Part shown: one piece after another, positions 60,790 through 64,000 of the stretch
Layout of the letters: each line of letters begins with the position of its first letter
How positions within the stretch are numbered: position 1 is the first letter of the stretch
Notes under the pieces: model-generated
The model's input: the letters and a program-made list of their open reading frames with translations, nothing else
Databases searched by the model: none
What the model was told of the DNA's origin: nothing
Translations under genes and position numbers: made by a program
Assembly: GCF_018383905.1 (NCBI RefSeq)
Contig: NZ_JAGYWA010000006.1
Span: 124,001-188,000 of the forward strand
Direction of reading: 5' to 3'
DNA from: Flavobacterium branchiicola
GTDB taxonomy: Bacteria > Bacteroidota > Bacteroidia > Flavobacteriales > Flavobacteriaceae
DNA: 64,000 nucleotides

Positions 60790-61641
60790 ATGGCAAGAAA
60801 AACCACAAGACGAACTTCATATTCCCGCAAATCTGAACCTTCTTTTTTTAGGAAGGTGATCCGATTTATTGTATTCTCCTTTTTTGCGGTGTTAATTTTA
60901 GGGATAATTTATCATTATCGTGCCGGATTAGCTTATTACCTGGGTTTTAAATCAGAGAAAGTTCTTGATGAAGACGAAGTAGATAAACATCTTTCTGATG
61001 TTCGAAATATTCGGGTTCTGGAAAATCACAAAGGGAAAGTGGTCGGAATCGATGTATCTGAATTTCAGGGAAAAGTTGATTGGGATGAAGTTGAAATCCT
61101 TGACGAGAAATATCCTGTAAAATTTGTTTTCATCAGAGCAACTGCTGGAAATGATCGTGTGGACAGACAATTTAAAAAGAATTGGGAAGGAGCAAAAGAA
61201 AACAAAATCATGCGTGGCGCTTATCATTATTATCGCCCAAATGAAAATTCTATAGAACAAGCAGATCTTTTTATTAAAACGGTAAAATTGCAAAAAGGAG
61301 ATTTGCCACCAGTTTTAGATATTGAAAAATTACCCAAAAATCAACCTTTAGACAGTTTAAAGAAAGGTTTGAAACGTTGGTTAACAAAAGTTGAAAAACA
61401 TTATCAGGTACGTCCGATAATTTATTCGGGAGAAAGATATTATGCCGATTTTTTAAAAGAAGAATTTGGCGAATATTTATTCTGGATTGCCAATTATAAT
61501 TTTTACAGAGAAAAAATCGAAGATGACTGGCTGTTTTGGCAGTTTACAGAAAAAGCGTCGCTGCCGGGAATAAAACATCGTGTTGACGTGAATATCTACA
61601 ATGGTGATTTAGAACAATTGCAGTTTATTACTGTTGAGTAG
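60790..61641 (+). CDS. Glycoside hydrolase family 25 (lysozyme-like) protein
   Basis: A 283-aa membrane-anchored muramidase-like enzyme. It has a basic N terminus (ARKTTRRTSYSRKS), one membrane helix (VIRFIVFSFFAVLILGIIYHY, about 21-43) and a GH25 barrel. The barrel contains VVGIDVSEFQGKVDWDEVE with the catalytic-type aspartate, FIRATAGNDRVDRQF, RGAYHYYRPNEN and the catalytic PPVLDIEKLP (Asp-Ile-Glu). The end has WLFWQFTEKASLPGIKHRVDVNIYNGD, the GH25 signature. It probably cleaves peptidoglycan. Cotranscribed with pssA and ends at a shared convergent terminator. Confidence 0.92.
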   Translation: MARKTTRRTSYSRKSEPSFFRKVIRFIVFSFFAVLILGIIYHYRAGLAYYLGFKSEKVLDEDEVDKHLSDVRNIRVLENHKGKVVGIDVSEFQGKVDWDEVEILDEKYPVKFVFIRATAGNDRVDRQFKKNWEGAKENKIMRGAYHYYRPNENSIEQADLFIKTVKLQKGDLPPVLDIEKLPKNQPLDSLKKGLKRWLTKVEKHYQVRPIIYSGERYYADFLKEEFGEYLFWIANYNFYREKIEDDWLFWQFTEKASLPGIKHRVDVNIYNGDLEQLQFITVE

Positions 61642-61647
61642 AGTTGG

Positions 61648-61707
61648 CAGTGTTCAGGTTTTTAGTAGTCAGTCAGTATAAACTGAACACTAAAAATCTG
61701 AACACTG
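61648..61707. terminator. Large bidirectional terminator between the GH25 gene and lptB
   Basis: CAGTGTTCAGGTTTTTAGT (61648-61666) pairs with ACTAAAAATCTGAACACTG (61689-61707), a 19-bp stem with one G-U pair and a 22-nt loop that itself repeats AGTCAGT and CTGAACAC. It separates two convergent genes (stops at 61641 and 61718). Each strand gives a long hairpin, so it can serve both genes. Confidence 0.65.
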
Positions 61708-61717
61708 AACACTTTAT

Positions 61718-62458
61718 TTAGAATTCAAGTTTCTTTTTACGAAGCTCGAAGTTTTGTCCCAGATATACACGGCGAACCATTTCATCTTCAACCAATTCTT
61801 CCGGAACTCCGGCTTTCAGGATTCCTCCTTCAAACATCAAATACGTTTTATCTGTAATTGCCAAAGTTTCCTGAACGTTGTGATCGGTAATAAGAATTCC
61901 GATATTTTTGTTTTTTAGTTGTGCTACAATTCGCTGAATATCTTCAACTGCAACAGGGTCAACTCCGGCGAAAGGCTCATCCAACAAGATAAATTTTGGA
62001 TCGGTTGCCAAAGCACGTGCGATTTCCGTACGACGACGTTCTCCTCCGGAAAGTAAATCGCCTCGGTTAGTACGAATATGCTCTAAACTAAATTCTTCAA
62101 TTAAGCTTTCCATCTTAGCAATTTGAGCTTCTTTAGAAAGTTTAGTTAATTGTAAAACACTTAAAATGTTGTCTTCGATGCTTAGTTTTCTAAAAACAGA
62201 AGCTTCTTGTGCTAAATACCCAATTCCTTGCTGAGCACGTTTATACATTGGGTAATCGGTAATGTTTAGATCGTCAAGAAAAATGTTTCCCTGATTCGGT
62301 TTTACCAATCCTACAATCATATAAAAAGAGGTTGTTTTTCCGGCACCATTTGGCCCCAGAAGCCCAACGATTTCCCCTTGATTAACTTCAACAGAAATTC
62401 CTTTTACAACACTACGGCCTTTATAGGTTTTGATTAAATTATCGGCTCTTAGCTTCAT
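61718..62458 (-). CDS. lptB: LPS export ABC ATPase
   Basis: The cytoplasmic ATPase that powers Lpt transport of lipopolysaccharide from the inner membrane. Walker A GPNGAGKTT (residues 35-43), LSGGERRRTEIARALA signature, Walker B FILLDEPFAGVD and ITDHNVQETLAITDKTYLMFEGGI are the exact LptB pattern. Length 246 aa is typical. It is preceded by a repeat-containing gap and followed by the bidirectional terminator. Confidence 0.96.
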   Translation of the reverse strand: MKLRADNLIKTYKGRSVVKGISVEVNQGEIVGLLGPNGAGKTTSFYMIVGLVKPNQGNIFLDDLNITDYPMYKRAQQGIGYLAQEASVFRKLSIEDNILSVLQLTKLSKEAQIAKMESLIEEFSLEHIRTNRGDLLSGGERRRTEIARALATDPKFILLDEPFAGVDPVAVEDIQRIVAQLKNKNIGILITDHNVQETLAITDKTYLMFEGGILKAGVPEELVEDEMVRRVYLGQNFELRKKKLEF

Positions 62459-62465
62459 TTTTTTT

Positions 62466-62604
62466 AATTAGATAATGTGTCAATTTGATAATGAGATAAT
62501 TATTATCTCTGATGGGCAAAATAAGATAAAATAAATTAATCAATTAAACCAATTAACATAACATGTAGAATTATCTAATTGACTAATTATCACATTTTCT
62601 AATT
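62466..62604. repeat. Imperfect inverted repeat between lptB and the AhpD-like gene
   Basis: Left arm 62466-62492 (AATTAGATAATGTG, then TCAATTTGATAAT) matches the reverse complement of the right arm 62570-62604, which has AATTAGAAAATGTG and TCAATTAGATAAT with an 8-base ATAATTAG insert. The centre (62493-62569) is AT-rich without a gene. The right arm covers the AhpD-like stop codon. It looks like one of the small intergenic repeat elements common in flavobacteria, possibly folding in mRNA between two same-strand genes. Confidence 0.5.
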
Positions 62605-62949
62605 GCCGCTCTCTTCAAGAGCTTCCCAAAACTCGTAAGCTCTTCTTAAATGAGGAATTACAATTGTTCCTCCAACCAAAGTTGCGATTCCCATTGCTTC
62701 CATCATTTCTTCTTTAGTAACGCCTTCTTTGTGACTTGTTTCTAAGTGGTATTTTACACAATCATCACATCTTAAAACTGCAGATGCAACTAGTCCTAGA
62801 AGTTCTTTCGTTTTTACATCAAGAGCTCCTGGCGCATATGCATTAGTGTCAAGGTTAAAAATTCGCTTTACAATTTTGTTATTGTCAGCTAATAATTTCT
62901 CGTTCATTTTAGAACGATAGTCGTTAAATTCTTGTACGATATCAGACAT
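62599..62949 (-). CDS. Carboxymuconolactone decarboxylase (AhpD-like) protein
   Basis: A 116-aa alkylhydroperoxidase-like protein. The AhpD core shows LDVKTKELLGLVASAVLRCDDCVKYHLETSHKEGVTKEEMMEAMGIATLVGGTI: the CxxC-type pair C78-D-D-C81 followed by H. These redox-active cysteines are the AhpD active site. Its start overlaps the tatC stop by 8 bp, so it is cotranscribed. Physiological substrate unknown. Confidence 0.88.
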   Translation of the reverse strand: MSDIVQEFNDYRSKMNEKLLADNNKIVKRIFNLDTNAYAPGALDVKTKELLGLVASAVLRCDDCVKYHLETSHKEGVTKEEMMEAMGIATLVGGTIVIPHLRRAYEFWEALEESGN

Positions 62950-63757
62950 TTTCTTTTATTTTATTTCTGTAGACAATCTTCGAAATCAGGATACTCACTT
63001 CGTAAATTATTAACATTGGGATTGCTACAATAGTTTGACTTACTACATCTGGAGGTGTTACGATTGCGGCAATAATTAAAATAATTACCACTGCGTATTT
63101 CCAGTATTTTCTTAAGAAGGTTGGCGTAACCAGACCTAATTTGGTTAAAAAATAGATAGCAATTGGTAATTCAAAAAATATAGCACTACCAAGAATACTT
63201 GTTTTAACCATTCCCATATAGGATTCAAGTGTAAATTGATTTTTTACAACATCACTTACAGAGAAAGTTGCAACGAAATTTACAGACATCGGAATCACAA
63301 CATAATACCCAAATAATACTCCTAAAAAGAAAAGTAATGAAGAAGTGAAGATAAAAGTTTTTGCATTTTTGCGTTCTTTCTCGTACAAAGCAGGACTAAT
63401 AAACTTCCAGATTTCCCATAAAATATAAGGGAAACTTAAAATGAAACCTGCCAAAAGACACATCCACACAAATATGTTTACTTGTCCTTCCATTTCGGTA
63501 TTCTGAATAATGAAATTCAGTTCGGTGATACATATGCTATCTGCAAATCCTAATTGGTGTGATAAATCACAGAACCATACATAAGTAAAAAATGTAGGTC
63601 TTATTGGTCCTAAAATAATTTGATCAAACAAATAATCACTCACAAAATAAGTAACAAATGCCATAATACATATTGCAATTGTACTTCTAACTAATAACCA
63701 TCTTAATTCTTCAAGATGGTCTAAAAATGACATCTCGCCAAGGTTTTTCTTTGCCAT
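62942..63757 (-). CDS. tatC: Sec-independent (Tat) protein translocase subunit TatC
   Basis: A 271-aa inner-membrane protein with six helices. It contains MSFLDHLEELRWLLVRSTIAI at the N terminus, FISPALYEKERKNAKTF (the conserved Tat loop with P and E), LGVLFGYYVVIPM, and VVILIIAAIVTPPDVVSQTIVAIPMLIIYE near the end. The TatC signature is complete. It binds twin-arginine signals. It overlaps the CBS/SIS gene by one base and the AhpD-like gene by 8 bp. Confidence 0.95.
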   Translation of the reverse strand: MAKKNLGEMSFLDHLEELRWLLVRSTIAICIMAFVTYFVSDYLFDQIILGPIRPTFFTYVWFCDLSHQLGFADSICITELNFIIQNTEMEGQVNIFVWMCLLAGFILSFPYILWEIWKFISPALYEKERKNAKTFIFTSSLLFFLGVLFGYYVVIPMSVNFVATFSVSDVVKNQFTLESYMGMVKTSILGSAIFFELPIAIYFLTKLGLVTPTFLRKYWKYAVVIILIIAAIVTPPDVVSQTIVAIPMLIIYEVSILISKIVYRNKIKENV

Positions 63758-64000
63758 TATACGATTCCTTCTTTTAAAATGTCATGTAAATGTAATACTC
63801 CTTTATATTCGCCATTGTCCGCAACAATAAGCTGTGTTATTGAGAAATCTTCTAAAATATTTAAGGCTTCAACTGCCATAGTTTCAGAAGAAACTAATTT
63901 TGGATTTTTCGACATAATATCCCTTGCAGTTAAGTCCGCAATAGTATCTACGTCGTTTAGCATTCTTCGGATGTCTCCATCAGTAATAATTCCGATAATT
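63757..64000 (-). CDS. kdsD: Arabinose-5-phosphate isomerase (KdsD/KpsF), C-terminal CBS part only
   Basis: Only the C-terminal end is in the window; the frame is open to base 64000 on the minus strand, and the SIS isomerase domain lies beyond. Visible is IIGIITDGDIRRMLN, the linker between tandem CBS modules, then LTARDIMSKNPKLVSSETMAVEALNILEDFSITQLIV, the second CBS domain. The TDGDIRR linker is diagnostic for KdsD/KpsF/GutQ. It would make D-arabinose-5-P for Kdo, in keeping with the LptB and LPS context. Its stop shares one base with the tatC start. Confidence 0.88.
   Translation of the reverse strand, partial: IIGIITDGDIRRMLNDVDTIADLTARDIMSKNPKLVSSETMAVEALNILEDFSITQLIVADNGEYKGVLHLHDILKEGIV

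Noticed and set aside
60952..61293. 113-codon minus-strand open frame inside the GH25 gene
   Set aside because: Fully antisense to a strong GH25 domain; composition is that of a reverse frame.
1..64000. CRISPR array, tRNA/rRNA genes, prophage or transposase
   Set aside because: No spaced direct repeats of 25-40 bp, no cloverleaf or rRNA-like stretches noticed, and no recombinase or transposase domain in any translated gene. The remnants at 18000-18678 lack IS ends.

Overview
The window is AT-rich (GC roughly one third), and promoters, where visible, follow the Bacteroidota -7 pattern TAnnTTTG. Leaders are A-rich with almost no Shine-Dalgarno sequences. The housekeeping block at the right end (PorV/PorQ-like barrel, DUF4105 protein, PssA, GH25, LptB, AhpD-like, TatC, KdsD) and the family choices throughout point to the family Flavobacteriaceae, most likely Flavobacterium. 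This is inference from gene content; no marker such as rRNA is present.

Layout. (1) 1-1386: the 3' end of a UDP-glucose dehydrogenase and a NusG-like (UpxY/RfaH-type) antiterminator, followed by a strong hairpin. (2) 1554-57635: one almost unidirectional surface-polysaccharide locus of about 56 kb. It opens with a good promoter and a hairpin leader, then a TviB-like dehydrogenase, ManC, RfbB, Wza and a kinase-less Wzz/Wzc. A dTDP-3-amino-3,6-dideoxyhexose module follows (two FdtA-like cupins, FdtB-like transaminase, acyltransferases) together with an unusual FemAB-like/DegT-like insert. Next come a Wzx flippase, glycosyltransferases and a Wzy. A decayed gmd copy and a second unidentified remnant (18000-18678) separate this from more glycosyltransferases, a WbpV-like reductase with a WbpL/WecA-like initiating transferase, Gmd/Fcl, a PglE-like transaminase, RfbCDA and a CapD/WbpM-like dehydratase ending at a terminator near 30500. 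(3) From 30667: an ABC exporter (Wzm/Wzt), a VioA/VioB/WecF-like trio, five GT2 enzymes, a decayed spacer, an epimerase and two more transferases, the nonulosonic acid genes neuB-neuC-neuA, an MBOAT/AlgJ-like O-acetylation pair, more GTs, a second Wzy/WaaL-type polymerase or ligase, and a WcaJ-type initiating transferase at 56196. (4) 57636-64000: conserved chromosomal genes, mostly on the minus strand.

How it fits together. Predicted sugar donors are UDP-GlcA, a UDP-HexNAcA, GDP-mannose to GDP-L-fucose, dTDP-L-rhamnose (RfbABCD complete), dTDP-Fuc3NAc or Qui3NAc, dTDP-Qui4NAc, a FucNAc/QuiNAc-type sugar, and CMP-Neu5Ac or CMP-legionaminic acid. About sixteen glycosyltransferases assemble them. 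Two initiating transferases, two Wzy-like proteins, one Wzx and one Wzm/Wzt pair imply at least two glycans, or one glycan with alternative export, made from a single locus. I found no tRNA, rRNA, CRISPR array, prophage or insertion sequence. The most unusual items are the 9570-11930 cassette, the decayed gmd, the UpxY-hairpin-promoter-hairpin control region, and the coexistence of both export routes.
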